This document shows positions 1 through 9,162 of a stretch of DNA of 64,000 nt, piece by piece. The notes under the pieces are model-generated. The model had not been told where the DNA came from. It saw only the letters and a program-made list of their open reading frames with translations, and did no database searches. The stretch covers positions 1,488,001 to 1,552,000 of the forward strand of contig OZ251236.1 of NCBI GenBank assembly GCA_965240325.2. Reading direction: 5' to 3'. The position numbers were made by a program, and so were the translations under genes. The DNA is from Rebecca billardiae RCC1528. Its lineage: Eukaryota > Haptophyta. Each line of letters starts with the position of its first letter. Positions within the stretch are counted from its first letter, which is position 1.

Positions 1-98
1 AGTATCATCTAGTCGCGTCGTCATCACTATACGTATATATATACATGTGGGGCGCTTCGAGGATGAGCTTAAGTATTGATACATTAACTTAATATATA

Positions 99-613
99 TA
101 CAGGCAATCGCGGGCAATAAGGAGCTGTCACGTTAAGAAACTGGGGCTTGCTATCTGCGGATCTGGCCTAGAAACTGAGGCTAGCGATTGGCTGGTTCGC
201 TATACGCATAGTCACACTAAGAAACAGGGACTACGTCGTCCCGGCTGACGAGTGGTCCGCCGAGGGGCGAGGCCGAGGCGCAGTCGGCCCGTCGGGGACG
301 TGGCGCGCGGCCCGACTACGAGTACAGGCCAAGTCCCGACTTCTCCTGATGACTGACTCCTGGCCAGTGCACCGCAGCATCCATGCAACATCATGCCAGA
401 TTTGCTCCAAAAAGGCCCAACATTTTCGTCGGCCTCGCCGGCCGGGCCTAAAGACTCAGCGGGGGGCTCTGCCCCCCTGCGCCCCCCGCGCCTGCGCGGC
501 GGGCGGACCTAGCTAAGAAACTGAGACTCCGTAGGCGCTCGGGCTACCGAACGGCTAAGAAACCGAGGCTAGCCGTGAGATCTCTGACTTCTTATTGCCC
601 GCGATTGCCTGTA
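99..613. repeat. 515-bp segment bounded by perfect 23-bp inverted repeats
   Basis: Positions 99-121 (starting TACAGGCAATCGCGGGC) are the exact reverse complement of 591-613. Inside lie five imperfect copies of a TAAGAAACTGRGRCT-like motif, near 132, 167, 217, 514 and 553, all on the + strand. No target-site duplication is evident and no protein is encoded. It could be a small non-autonomous (MITE-like) element; that is inference. Confidence 0.5.
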
Positions 614-742
614 CTCAGAGTGTCAGCGTGAGTAGCGGTGACCGGCGGGCGCGAGTCGTACTTGCGCAGGACTCGCAGTCGCAGGGCTCTGGACTGTTGC
701 TGATGCCGATGACGCATTAATTATCTGATGATAATAAATAAT

Positions 743-780
743 AATATATTTTATAATATATATATATTATAAAATATATT
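743..780. repeat. 38-bp perfect AT palindrome
   Basis: The 38 bases are identical to their reverse complement (arms AATATATTTTATAATATAT) and contain only A and T, in an otherwise GC-rich genome. It could extrude a cruciform or act as a 3'-end or matrix-attachment signal. The role is unknown. Confidence 0.7.
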
Positions 781-1017
781 GACTGCGCGGAATACGACGA
801 TGATCAGGGCGCCGGCAGGCCGATTCCTGATGATTTAAGCCATATATATCGATAACGCGCCGCGATTAGATGCGCGCTGTTGATATATGTCGCGCATATG
901 TACCGAGCAGTTGTGCTGCCGCAGTGCGCTGTATCAATGACGAGCCGTTGCTGCGTATGTGCATCAGCGGAAAGTCGCGCTGCTGTTGTCGTTATACGAC
1001 GAACGCACGCTGCTGCG

Positions 1018-4000
1018 CTACATGGACGGGCGCGGCATGCGCTGGCGTGCGGGCCCGGCGCCGAGCAGCGGCGCAGTCGGGTCGATGCCGGATGACGACC
1101 TTCGCCCCGCACTCAGCCTGTGCGCCTGCGCCGCCTCCTGCCGCTGCGCCTCGAGCGCGCGCTCCTCTGCCGAGCGCAGCGCCTGGATGCGCTCGCGCAC
1201 AGACGGGTACGGGTGCGCCGGGTGCGCCACGCTCAGCGCGGCCGCGGGCAGCGGCTCGAAGCGGCGCTCGGTCGTGGGCGTCGTGCCGCGCGAGCCGGAG
1301 GGCGAGGGCGCGGCGGTGACGGGCTCGCCCCAGTCGGGCTCGGCCGTGCCCGCCGACTCGGCCGACTCGCGCTGCGAGCGTCGGCCGAGCACGCCCTTGC
1401 CCCGCGACAAGCGCAAGCCGCCCGGCGACGGCTCTGCGCTCGGCACGGCGCCCTCGGCGCCGTCGGTCTCGTCGCGCTCGCCCGGCGGCGGCGCGGCGTC
1501 CGCGAGGAGCGGCACGCTGAGCTCGCCCCCACCCGCGCGCCCCCTGCGCGTCGACGTGCGCACCGAGTCGGAGGCGCCGGCCTCGCTCGCGAGCACGTCG
1601 ATGGTGAAGCCGACGCGCGCGCCGCCCTTGCGCCGGGCGCCGCCCTGCCGGCCGCCGCTGCCGCCGCTGCGCAGCCCGCCGCGCGGCGGCCCTCTGGTCG
1701 AGCTCGTCACCTCCACCCCGCCGTCGCGGTGCGCCACCCTCGCGCGCGCGCGCACGCGCGCCACGATGAACGCCGCGAGCAAGAAGCAGCACAGCAACAC
1801 GAGCAGCGCGGACACAAACCGAGCGAGCGTGCGCCGCGAGCCCGGCGCCGAGCGCAGCGATGCGTCCGAGGCGCTCGCGCCAGCCTCGCCCGCGCCGCCG
1901 CCCGGGTCGGGCTCCGCTGCGCCGTCGGCGTCCGCGCCATCGGCGCCCGCGCCATCGGCGTCCGCGCCATCGGCGCCCGCGCCGTCGGAGCCCGCGCCGC
2001 CGCCGCCCGCGCCGCCGCCGCCCGCGCCGCCGCCGTCCGCACCGCCCGGGCTGGGTGGCAGCACGTGAGCGCTCGCACTCGCCGCCTCGCCCGTTGCGCG
2101 CGCGCCCGCGCCGTCGTCGTCGTCGTCCGGCTTGGCGGCGGGCGCGTGCGGCGGCGGCGGCGGCGCGGGCGGCGGGCTGGGCGGCACGTTGATCAGCGCC
2201 CAGCGCACCTCGCGCCTGCCCAGCCCCAGCGCCTCCTGCGCCACGCCCTCGCCGAGCGCGCGCAGCCGCCGCACGACCGAGTCGATGCGATGCGGCCCGG
2301 GGGCGAGCAGCGCGACCACTGCGGTGGAGCAGCGCTCGTCGGAGCACGGGGGCGCGGCGGCGAGGCGCGCGGCGGCGAGGGCGGCGAGGCGCGGCGCGGG
2401 CAGCGTCGCGAACCGCGCGCCGAGCGCCTCCGCGCCGCTCGCGGGCAGCACGCACACCTCCGCCCTCGCCAGCCGCAGCTGCGTGCACAGCAGCCCGCGC
2501 AGCCGCTCGCGGTACAGCGGCGCCGCGCGCTGCCACTCCAGCAGGGGCAGCTGCAGCCGGAACTCGAGCTCGTACACGCGCGCGGAGGCGGGCGGCGCGT
2601 CGCATGTGTACGGCGGCGGCGCGGGGTGCGACGGAGGCGGCGCCGCGCCGCCCTGCGCCGGGCTCGGCCGCGCGCCGCGCGCGCCGCCGCCGCGCGCGCC
2701 GCCGCCGCGTGTGCGCCACCACGGCGGCGGCGGCGCGGGCGGCGGCGCGGGCCGTGAGGGCGGCCGCGGCGAAGAGGGCGGCGCGGGCGAGGCCAAGGGG
2801 CGCTCGGGCGCCGACACCGGCGGGGACGACGGGGAGGGCGGCGGGGCCGACACCGGCGGGGGCGACGGGGAGGGCGGCGGCGGCAGCGGCGGCGGCGGCG
2901 ATGGCGACGGTGGCGGCGGTGGCGGCGGCGGAACGGGCGCGGGCGGCAGCGGCGGCGTGGACGGCGGCAGCGAGGGCGGCGTGGGCGGCGGCGGGCGCGG
3001 CGATGGCGATGGCGACGGCGGCGGCGGCATCGACGGCATCGACGATGCGTCCGCGCGCGGCGAGGGCGAAGACGGTGCCGCCGACAACGGCGGCGGCGAT
3101 GGGCGCGATGGCGGCGCGGAGACCGAGTCGGCAGGCGGCGGCGCCCGCGGCGGCGGCGGCAACGGCGGCGGCTGAGCCGAGGGGCTGGCCGCTGCAGATG
3201 GCGTTGGCGCGGCTGCGGACGCTGACGAGGGCGACAGCCCCGGCGGCGGCGGAGAGGGGGTCGGCGGCGGCGGTGGCGGCGGTGGCGAGGGCGGAGCGGG
3301 CGAGGGCGAGGGCGGAGGGGGCGAGGGCGAGGGCGGTGGGGGCGAGGGCGAGGGCGGCGGCGGCGGCGGCGAGGGCGAGGGCGGCGGTGGCGAGGGCGAG
3401 GGCGGCGGTGGCCGTGGCGCGGGTGGCATCGGAGGCGGCGAGGGTGAGGGCGGCGGCGGCGAGGGCGAGGGCGGCGGCGGCGGCGGCGAGGGCGAGGGCG
3501 GCGGTGGCGAGGGCGAGGGCGGCGGCGGCGGCGGCGAGGGCGAGGGCGGCGGCGGTGGCGAGAAGGGCGGCAGCGGCGAGGGCGCTGACCAACCAGAACC
3601 GCGCGGCGGCGGTGACGGTGGCACCGCCGCGAGCCCTGGCACAGACGCACGCGGCGCGGGCGGCGGGCGCGCGGAGCCGTCCTGCGGGGACGCCGGCGCA
3701 GGGCTGGATCCAGAGGAGGACCCGCTCGCTTGGCCTGCCGCCGCCCCCGACCCCACGCCGGGCGGTGGCGCTCCGGAGGCACGCTCAGCGGCAGCAGCAG
3801 CGGGCTGCGGGCGCGGAGGCGGCGGCGCACTGCCGGGCTGCTCGCGCCCTCCGGACACGGGGGGCGATCGGGGCCGCCCGTCGGCCACCGGGACGTCGCC
3901 GGCTGGCGAGGAGGCCTCAGGCGCGGGGCCGGGTGGCGGCGTGCGCTCGCGTGCGTCGCCACCGCGCGGGCCCGGGGGCTGCGCGGGCGAGGCTGGCGGC

Positions 4001-4908
4001 GATGGCGGTGGCGGTGGCGGCGGCGGCGGCGGCGGTGGCATGCCGGCGACATCTTCGCCCTGAGCGGGGCGCGCAGAATGGCGCCCCGCCGTGCGGGCGG
4101 GCGAGTTCGCTGCAGGTCGCGGCGGACGCCGCTCCCCGCCCACCGGGCCGCCACCGGGCGCGCGCTCGAGCAGCGGCGGCGGCGGCGGTGGCGGCGGTGG
4201 CCGGTCATCAGGCGAGAGCGTTGGTGGCGCGGGGAGAGGCGGCAATGGCGGCGGCGGCGGCGGCGGCGGAGGCGGCGAGCGTGACGATGGCAATCGCCCC
4301 TCGCGCACCTCGCCTTCCGCGCCCACGCTGCCGTCCGCTTTGTCCGCCGCCTCAGCGCCGTCGCCGCTGCTCAGCCGAGCGGCGGTGTGTGCGTGCGCGC
4401 TTGTGTGTGTGCGCGCTTGGTGCGGGTTGTGGGCGCCGTGTGCGAGGCTGTGCGTCGAGGCGGTGCTGGCACCGTGGGCGGGCTGCGAGCCGTGCTTTGA
4501 GCTCGAGCCGCTGCTATTGCCGTGCGCCACGTGCTTCGAGCGCGCGCTGCCCTCTGCCCCGCCACCCGTGCCGCCGATCGCGCCCGCTGCGCCCCACGGC
4601 GGCATCGGCGGCGCCGGTCGTGACCACGGCGGCGGCGGCGGTGAGGACGGGGGGGACGGCGGGCCAGGCGGCTGCGGCGGCGGCGAGGGCGACATCGGCG
4701 GCGGCGGCGGCGGCTTCTTCAGATACTTGCGGTACTTCTTGGGCACAAAGTGCTCCCAGCTGAGCAGCGACAGCGCACTCGCGTTCAGGGCGGCGGCCAG
4801 AGCGGCGGCGGCGCTGGCGTTGACGGGGACGGGCGCGGCGGACACGTCGCCCACGCCGCAGCAGAGCGCGGTGAGCGCGAGCGCCGCCGTCACGCACGAC
4901 GTGCGCAT
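1018..4908 (-). CDS. Pro-rich (HRGP/pherophorin-like) type I membrane glycoprotein
   Basis: A single open frame of 1296 aa. Residues 1-25 form a signal peptide (MRTSCVTAALALTALCCGVG...). From about 65 to 765 it is extensin-like, with many SPPPP/SPSPPPP repeats encoded by GGC/GAG-type tandem DNA. A non-repetitive, Cys-containing block lies at about 768-906 (YTCDAPP..., then CSDERCSTAVVALL), followed by Gly/Asp-rich linker. A single transmembrane helix is at about 1031-1051 (FVSALLVLLCCFLLAAFIV), followed by a basic cytosolic tail of about 245 aa. This is the layout of algal cell-surface hydroxyproline-rich glycoproteins; hydroxylation and glycosylation are inferred. The globular block is not recognised. 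Antisense and shifted Ala/Arg frames over this gene are repeat shadows. Part of the repeat region could be spliced out. Confidence 0.75.
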   Translation of the reverse strand: MRTSCVTAALALTALCCGVGDVSAAPVPVNASAAAALAAALNASALSLLSWEHFVPKKYRKYLKKPPPPPPMSPSPPPQPPGPPSPPSSPPPPPWSRPAPPMPPWGAAGAIGGTGGGAEGSARSKHVAHGNSSGSSSKHGSQPAHGASTASTHSLAHGAHNPHQARTHTSAHAHTAARLSSGDGAEAADKADGSVGAEGEVREGRLPSSRSPPPPPPPPPPLPPLPAPPTLSPDDRPPPPPPPPPLLERAPGGGPVGGERRPPRPAANSPARTAGRHSARPAQGEDVAGMPPPPPPPPPPPPSPPASPAQPPGPRGGDARERTPPPGPAPEASSPAGDVPVADGRPRSPPVSGGREQPGSAPPPPRPQPAAAAAERASGAPPPGVGSGAAAGQASGSSSGSSPAPASPQDGSARPPPAPRASVPGLAAVPPSPPPRGSGWSAPSPLPPFSPPPPPSPSPPPPPPSPSPPPPSPSPPPPPPSPSPPPPSPSPPPMPPAPRPPPPSPSPPPPSPSPPPPPPSPSPPPPSPSPPPPSPSPAPPSPPPPPPPPTPSPPPPGLSPSSASAAAPTPSAAASPSAQPPPLPPPPRAPPPADSVSAPPSRPSPPPLSAAPSSPSPRADASSMPSMPPPPSPSPSPRPPPPTPPSLPPSTPPLPPAPVPPPPPPPPSPSPPPPLPPPPSPSPPPVSAPPPSPSSPPVSAPERPLASPAPPSSPRPPSRPAPPPAPPPPWWRTRGGGARGGGARGARPSPAQGGAAPPPSHPAPPPYTCDAPPASARVYELEFRLQLPLLEWQRAAPLYRERLRGLLCTQLRLARAEVCVLPASGAEALGARFATLPAPRLAALAAARLAAAPPCSDERCSTAVVALLAPGPHRIDSVVRRLRALGEGVAQEALGLGRREVRWALINVPPSPPPAPPPPPHAPAAKPDDDDDGAGARATGEAASASAHVLPPSPGGADGGGAGGGGAGGGGAGSDGAGADGADADGAGADGADADGAAEPDPGGGAGEAGASASDASLRSAPGSRRTLARFVSALLVLLCCFLLAAFIVARVRARARVAHRDGGVEVTSSTRGPPRGGLRSGGSGGRQGGARRKGGARVGFTIDVLASEAGASDSVRTSTRRGRAGGGELSVPLLADAAPPPGERDETDGAEGAVPSAEPSPGGLRLSRGKGVLGRRSQRESAESAGTAEPDWGEPVTAAPSPSGSRGTTPTTERRFEPLPAAALSVAHPAHPYPSVRERIQALRSAEERALEAQRQEAAQAHRLSAGRRSSSGIDPTAPLLGAGPARQRMPRPSM

Positions 4909-5227
4909 CTGCGCGCGCGGGCCGCGCGGCTGATGCGCAGCTCGACTTCAATCGCGTGGCCGGCCGAGCTGGAGGGCTTGCCGCCTCGTCGATGTGCTGC
5001 CCCAACCGCTGCGCATCGGGTGCCGTCATCATGGATGGATGAATGCGGGTGGAAACAGTCTGAAACGTCGCGCAGCTCTCGTCAGAAACGTTGGCACGTG
5101 GCTCACTTCCGGGCGCGGACGCGGTCCTCCACTGCTACTAGCGGTCTGTTCGGCGCAGTGTAGTCTCCGACGGCGCTTCCTCAGCGGCGGCGGCGACCGA
5201 GGCGTCGCCCGCGCGCCCGCCGCTCGC
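4909..5227. other. intergenic, 319 bp
   Basis: Lies between the start of the glycoprotein gene and the stop codon of dapB, both on the minus strand. It should hold the glycoprotein promoter and the dapB 3' UTR. No repeat or conserved motif was recognised. Confidence 0.5.
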
Positions 5228-6292
5228 TCACTCCATGCCGCCGCCCTCGAGGATGTCGACCATCGTGTACAGCCGCTTGGCCGAGCCCTCCGCCATGCGC
5301 GCCGCCAGGTAGAGCGCCGCGTCCGCCGTGCCCTCGGCGTACACGGCGCGCCCGTTCACGTTGTGCCGGAACTGGAACTCGACCGAGCCGTCCGGCGCGA
5401 CGAGCGAGTACGTGTGGTAGGCGTGCCCGTTGATCGCCTCCGCCGGCACCGGGTTGAGCCGGCCGTACCCCCCGGCCTCCGTGGGCGCGCCCGCCATCGC
5501 GTCCGCCTCGTCCCGGATGCGCACGATGCGATCGTCGCCCCACGCGCTGTCGGCCGCGAGCGCGGCGAGCGAGGCGGAGATGGCCTTGGCTGTGCCCGAG
5601 GTGTCCGCCTTGGTCTTCTGGTGCGACTCGGTCACGCGCAGCGTGTACCCCTCGAACGCGCCCGGGAAGTCCTCCGCCATCCGCGCCAGCCCCGCCTGCA
5701 GCGCCACGATCCCCTTGGCCATGTTGGGTGCGATCACCGCGTACTGGCCTGCGCACGACTCCACGCCCGAGGTGAGAGCGGCGCGGTCGCCGCCGGTAGT
5801 GCCCACCACGTACGGGAGGCCGTGCCGCGCGTACCACGCGCCGTTCGGGTTCACCGCCGTCGGGTGCGTGAAGTCGATGCACACGAGCGCGCCGCCCTGC
5901 GCCGTGGCCGCCTGCTTGAGCGACGCCAGCTCGGCGCCCGCGGCCTCGCACGGGGCGTCCGCGGGGGCGCTCAGGTCGGACGGGCCGGCGACGAGGCGGA
6001 TGGTCTGAGAGGACCCATCCGGCAGCTCGACGTCCACTGAGCCCGGCATGTTCGGCCCGGTCAGCGCGACGGGCGCGAGCCGCATGCCGCGCCGCACGCA
6101 TGCGCTCGCAATCTCCAAACCCATCGCGCCCGGCAGCCCGTTCATCACGATGGTCACGTCCTCCGGGCGCAGCGTCGCGCCCATGCGGATGCGCGAGCCG
6201 CGCGGCGCTGCGGGCTGCGCGCGGGCCGCGCAGCTCACGTCCATCCGCGGCGCGACCAGGGCGCCGATGGCGAGCACGAGCGGCGCGAGCAT
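5228..6292 (-). CDS. dapB: 4-hydroxy-tetrahydrodipicolinate reductase, plant type (plastid lysine biosynthesis)
   Basis: Encodes 354 aa with no intron. DapB reduces the dipicolinate-pathway intermediate with NAD(P)H in lysine synthesis by the diaminopimelate route. Visible motifs: the dinucleotide-binding loop VMNGLPGAMG (about residue 49), CIDFTHPTAV, VGTTGGDR, the APNMAKGIVALQ helix, and the plant-type active-site loop ESHQKTKADTSGTAKAI (about 217-233) with its catalytic His and Lys. The tail HNVNGRAVYAEGTADAALYLA matches plant DapB2-type proteins better than short bacterial forms. The first 20 residues are hydrophobic (MLAPLVLAIGALVAP) and are followed by an Arg/Ala/Pro stretch, as expected of a bipartite signal plus transit peptide for a secondary plastid. 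Start chosen because it provides that leader. Confidence 0.93.
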   Translation of the reverse strand: MLAPLVLAIGALVAPRMDVSCAARAQPAAPRGSRIRMGATLRPEDVTIVMNGLPGAMGLEIASACVRRGMRLAPVALTGPNMPGSVDVELPDGSSQTIRLVAGPSDLSAPADAPCEAAGAELASLKQAATAQGGALVCIDFTHPTAVNPNGAWYARHGLPYVVGTTGGDRAALTSGVESCAGQYAVIAPNMAKGIVALQAGLARMAEDFPGAFEGYTLRVTESHQKTKADTSGTAKAISASLAALAADSAWGDDRIVRIRDEADAMAGAPTEAGGYGRLNPVPAEAINGHAYHTYSLVAPDGSVEFQFRHNVNGRAVYAEGTADAALYLAARMAEGSAKRLYTMVDILEGGGME

Positions 6293-6766
6293 CGTGGATC
6301 GCGGTCGGTCTTTTTCGGCAGCTTTTTTTTAATAGCAGTTTTTTTCCTGGGACGATTTTCTGGTCGCCTGCTGGCTCAAACGGCCCCCGCGTTCGGCGAC
6401 GCGGTTGGGTTGCACGGGCCTGACTATCGGCCTCGGGAATCGGGATCGCGCTCGCGACTCAGGCTACTACGATGATAGTCGGCGGCATCATCATCAGAAT
6501 CCATATATGCCTAAATATGCGACGTAGCCGGCTCGCGCCTCAGGCTCCCGAGATCCCGGCGGCCCGAGCATTGCTGCCAGAACGGAGAAGCCAAGGCGCC
6601 GCCGACTCAGATTCAGAATGGACAGTAGAAGACAACACAGTCGCACAGCCCGCGACTCGCGCGGTCGGCTGCGGCTGCCGACCAAGCCACTGATGCCTCC
6701 ATCGACCCGGTGATGGCCTCCGACTGGAGGCAGGGGGTCGCGGCCCACGCCGAGCAGCGGCGGCCC
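6293..6766. other. intergenic, 474 bp
   Basis: Lies between the dapB start and the stop of the LRR gene, both on the minus strand. It holds two T-tracts just upstream of dapB (about 6323-6332 and 6339-6346). No gene recognised. Confidence 0.5.
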
Positions 6767-8484
6767 CTATAGCAGCAGGCCGCCGCTGCGCCCTCCCGCA
6801 GCCCACGCTTCCTGCAGCTGCTGCTTCGACTCGTCCGACAGCTCGTTGCCCCTGCGGCGGCGCGCGCGCGACGCGCGACGGGCGAGGGCCGGGCGCACGG
6901 CGCGGCGCGTGAGCCGGGCGGCACGCGCGCCGCGCACAGGGCGGCTGCCGAGGAGCCGCCGCCGAGCGGCGCGCGGCCGCGGCGCGCGGCGCGCGCGCAC
7001 GTCAAGTCGAGCGTCTGCACGCTCTTGCTCGCGCGCAGCGCGGCGGCGAGGGGCGCGGCGTCCTTGGCGCCGATGGCGTTGTGCGCGAGGTCGAGCGCGC
7101 GCACGGAGCGGGCTGCGCCGCCCGGTGGCTGCAGCCACTTGGCGACGGCGCTGCCCACGACGGGGCCGAGGCGCTGCAGCGCGAGCTCCTCGAGCGTGGG
7201 CGGCAGCGCCGCGCACAGTTGCTCCACCGCCTTGCGGTGCGGGTGTCGCTCCGCCGGGCAGAGCACGCTCAGCCGGCGCAGCCGCGACGCGCCGAGCACT
7301 CGCAGGTGGCGGCGCAGCTCGTCGCCGATCCCGCCGGAGAAGATGCCGAGCTCGCGCACGCGCGCGATGGACTCGTCGGCGAGGAGGCGGCCGAGCATCG
7401 GCGCGGTGAACCGCGCGCCCACCGTCGCGTCGAGCGCCTCCTGCTCCGCCTTGGGCCCCACCGCCGCGAGCAGCGCCGCGTGCTCGTCGGGGCTGGGCGC
7501 CTTGGCGGCCGCGACGCGGAAGCCGTGCGCCTTGTGCGCGAGCGAGGCGGGGAAGTACGCCTCGCGCCGCGCCTTGAGCTCGAGCAGCCCGCCGTCGGCG
7601 ACGGCGAAGCCGTCGACCAGCCCGACCGCGCGCGCGCCGCCCTCGCCCGCCGCCGCCGTGTAGCAGTCAAACTTGAAGTGCGCGGGCTGCTCGACGGTGG
7701 CGAGCCAAACCTCGTACCCGTTGCGGCCGAGGGCAAACACGGCCGCGGCGCGGTCGGCGATGACGATGGCGCCCTCGCACGCGCGCATGGCCTGCACGAA
7801 GGGCGCCACCTTCACCGAGCCGTCGTCCGCCACCGACGCGCGTCGCCGCGTCGGCCCGGGGTGCAGGCTCGCTGCGTACGTGCTCACCTGCGCCCGCGCG
7901 CGCCGCACAGCCGGCGCGGTCGGCGCACGCGCGGAACGCGCGTGGGCACGGGCCAACCGCGCGGCCGCGCGGCTGCGTGGCGCGGCGCGCGCGCGCGCGC
8001 GCACCCAGTACGCCGTGTCCTCGCCCATCCCGCGGTCGGCCGCGTGCTGCGCGAGGCAGGCGATCATGTCGTGCACCGGCTCCTCGCGCGCGTGGATCAC
8101 GTACCAGGAGGGGCGCTGCGGGCCGGAGGCGAGGAGCTCGACGGCGGAGCAGGCGTACGCGGAGGTGAGCGGCATGATCAGGTGCTCCACCACGTCGTGC
8201 AGCGTCACGCGCTCGGGCGTGAGCAGCGCGCCGTGCTGCGCGCGGTCAGACGAGACCCAGCCTTCGGCCTCGCAGCGCGCCTGGATGAGCGAGTAGATCT
8301 GGCGCAGCTGGCGCAGCGTGATGGCGCGGTCAGTCAGGCTGGGGATGGGCGTGTGCTTCGCGCCGAGATCGTCGGCGCTGCGCGAGGTGCTCTGCTGCAG
8401 GCCCATCCTCGTGTGGGGTGCGCTCCGCTTCTTCCGCGCCGCCGCCTTTCCCTTCGGGACGACGCCGCGCCGGAACTTCGTCAT
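6767..8484 (-). CDS. TIR-like domain plus leucine-rich-repeat protein (3 exons)
   Basis: Exons 8484-8005, 7887-7001 and 6851-6767 give 483 aa. Intron 1 (117 bp, GTGCGC...GCGCAG) is in frame. Removing it joins YW to VSTYAASLHPGP, the spacing of a TIR-like family common in haptophytes and dinoflagellates (HAREEPVHDMIACL...YW...FVQAMRACEGAIVIADR...VWLATVE). Intron 2 (149 bp) gives LDLTGNELSDESKQQLQEAW, a normal end for a ribonuclease-inhibitor-type LRR. LRR-type helices and strands (PPTLEELALQRLG, VRALDLAHNAIG, VQTLDLTGNELS) make up the last 150 residues. The N-terminus is basic (KGKAAARKKR) and could be a nuclear signal. Function unknown; signalling or scaffolding is inference. The family match is from memory and less certain than the exon structure. 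Confidence 0.75.
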
Positions 8485-8703
8485 CTCGGTGCAATGCTTC
8501 TCGTCGAGATCGCATGGGCGCGACGTTACTCATCACTGTATTGAGGACGCCCTATCTACCAAGGGCGGTACTGAGCGGGTACTACAGTTTACTAAGAATA
8601 AGACACGCACATGTACAGCTCAGGCAGGCGAGATCACAGTGGTGCAAGCAAGCAGGGTGGCCGTCGAACCCACGCCCGGGGCGCTGCGCGCGCGCCTCTC
8701 GGC
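8485..8703. promoter_or_regulatory. 219-bp head-to-head promoter region
   Basis: Separates the divergent starts of the LRR gene (8484, minus) and the kinase-PP2C gene (8704, plus). It is clearly less GC-rich than the flanking exons. No TATA box is obvious. Shared regulation is inferred from geometry only. Confidence 0.45.
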
Positions 8704-9129
8704 ATGGGGTGTGGCGCGTCCAAGAAGACGGCGATCGAGCCGAGCGCCGCGCCGGATGGCGCGAGTGCGACGGCCGCCGAGCCGCAGGCCGCGCCCGAGC
8801 CGGCGGAGCGCGCCGCGGCGGAGGTCGCCGCGCCGGTGAACGCGTCAGCCTCGCGCTCGGATCCGCCGCCGCCCGAGCCGCCGGCGCCGACAGTGCTGAG
8901 CGAGGCGATCGTGCGCTCGATCTCGGCGCTCCCAACCAACTCCGCCGCGCCCGCCGCCGCGCCCGCCGCCGCCGACGGCGCGGAGAGCGAGGTGCGCTCC
9001 TCGCTCGCGTCCGCTGGCTCGACGCCGCGCAAGGGCACGTTTCGCGACGCGAGCAAGAGCAAGCCGCGCGGTAACGTGACGTTCACCGAGGAGACGGACG
9101 TGTTCGAGGACGAGGACGTGTTCGAGCAG

Positions 9130-9162
<33 letters not shown>

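Larger units (their letters stand above)
1..1017. other. intergenic, no gene seen
   Basis: No convincing coding region: the open frames are short and lack any family signal. The stretch has lower GC than the genes and holds a 23-bp inverted repeat pair (99-121 and 591-613), five short TAAGAAACTG-like repeats, a GC hairpin near 461-480 and an AT-rich palindrome at 743-780. It lies beyond the 3' end of the Pro-rich glycoprotein gene. Confidence 0.6.

Noticed and set aside
992-3592. 866-codon minus-strand open frame of Ala/Arg composition over the Pro-rich glycoprotein gene
   Set aside because: Shifted-frame shadow of (CCG/CGC)-rich repeats; the Pro-rich frame has a signal peptide, a defined block and a membrane helix.
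6613-6851. Read-through C-terminus of the LRR protein (Arg/Cys-rich)
   Set aside because: A 149-bp intron restores LDLTGNELSDESKQQ and a normal stop at 6767, so the read-through tail is intronic and 3' sequence.
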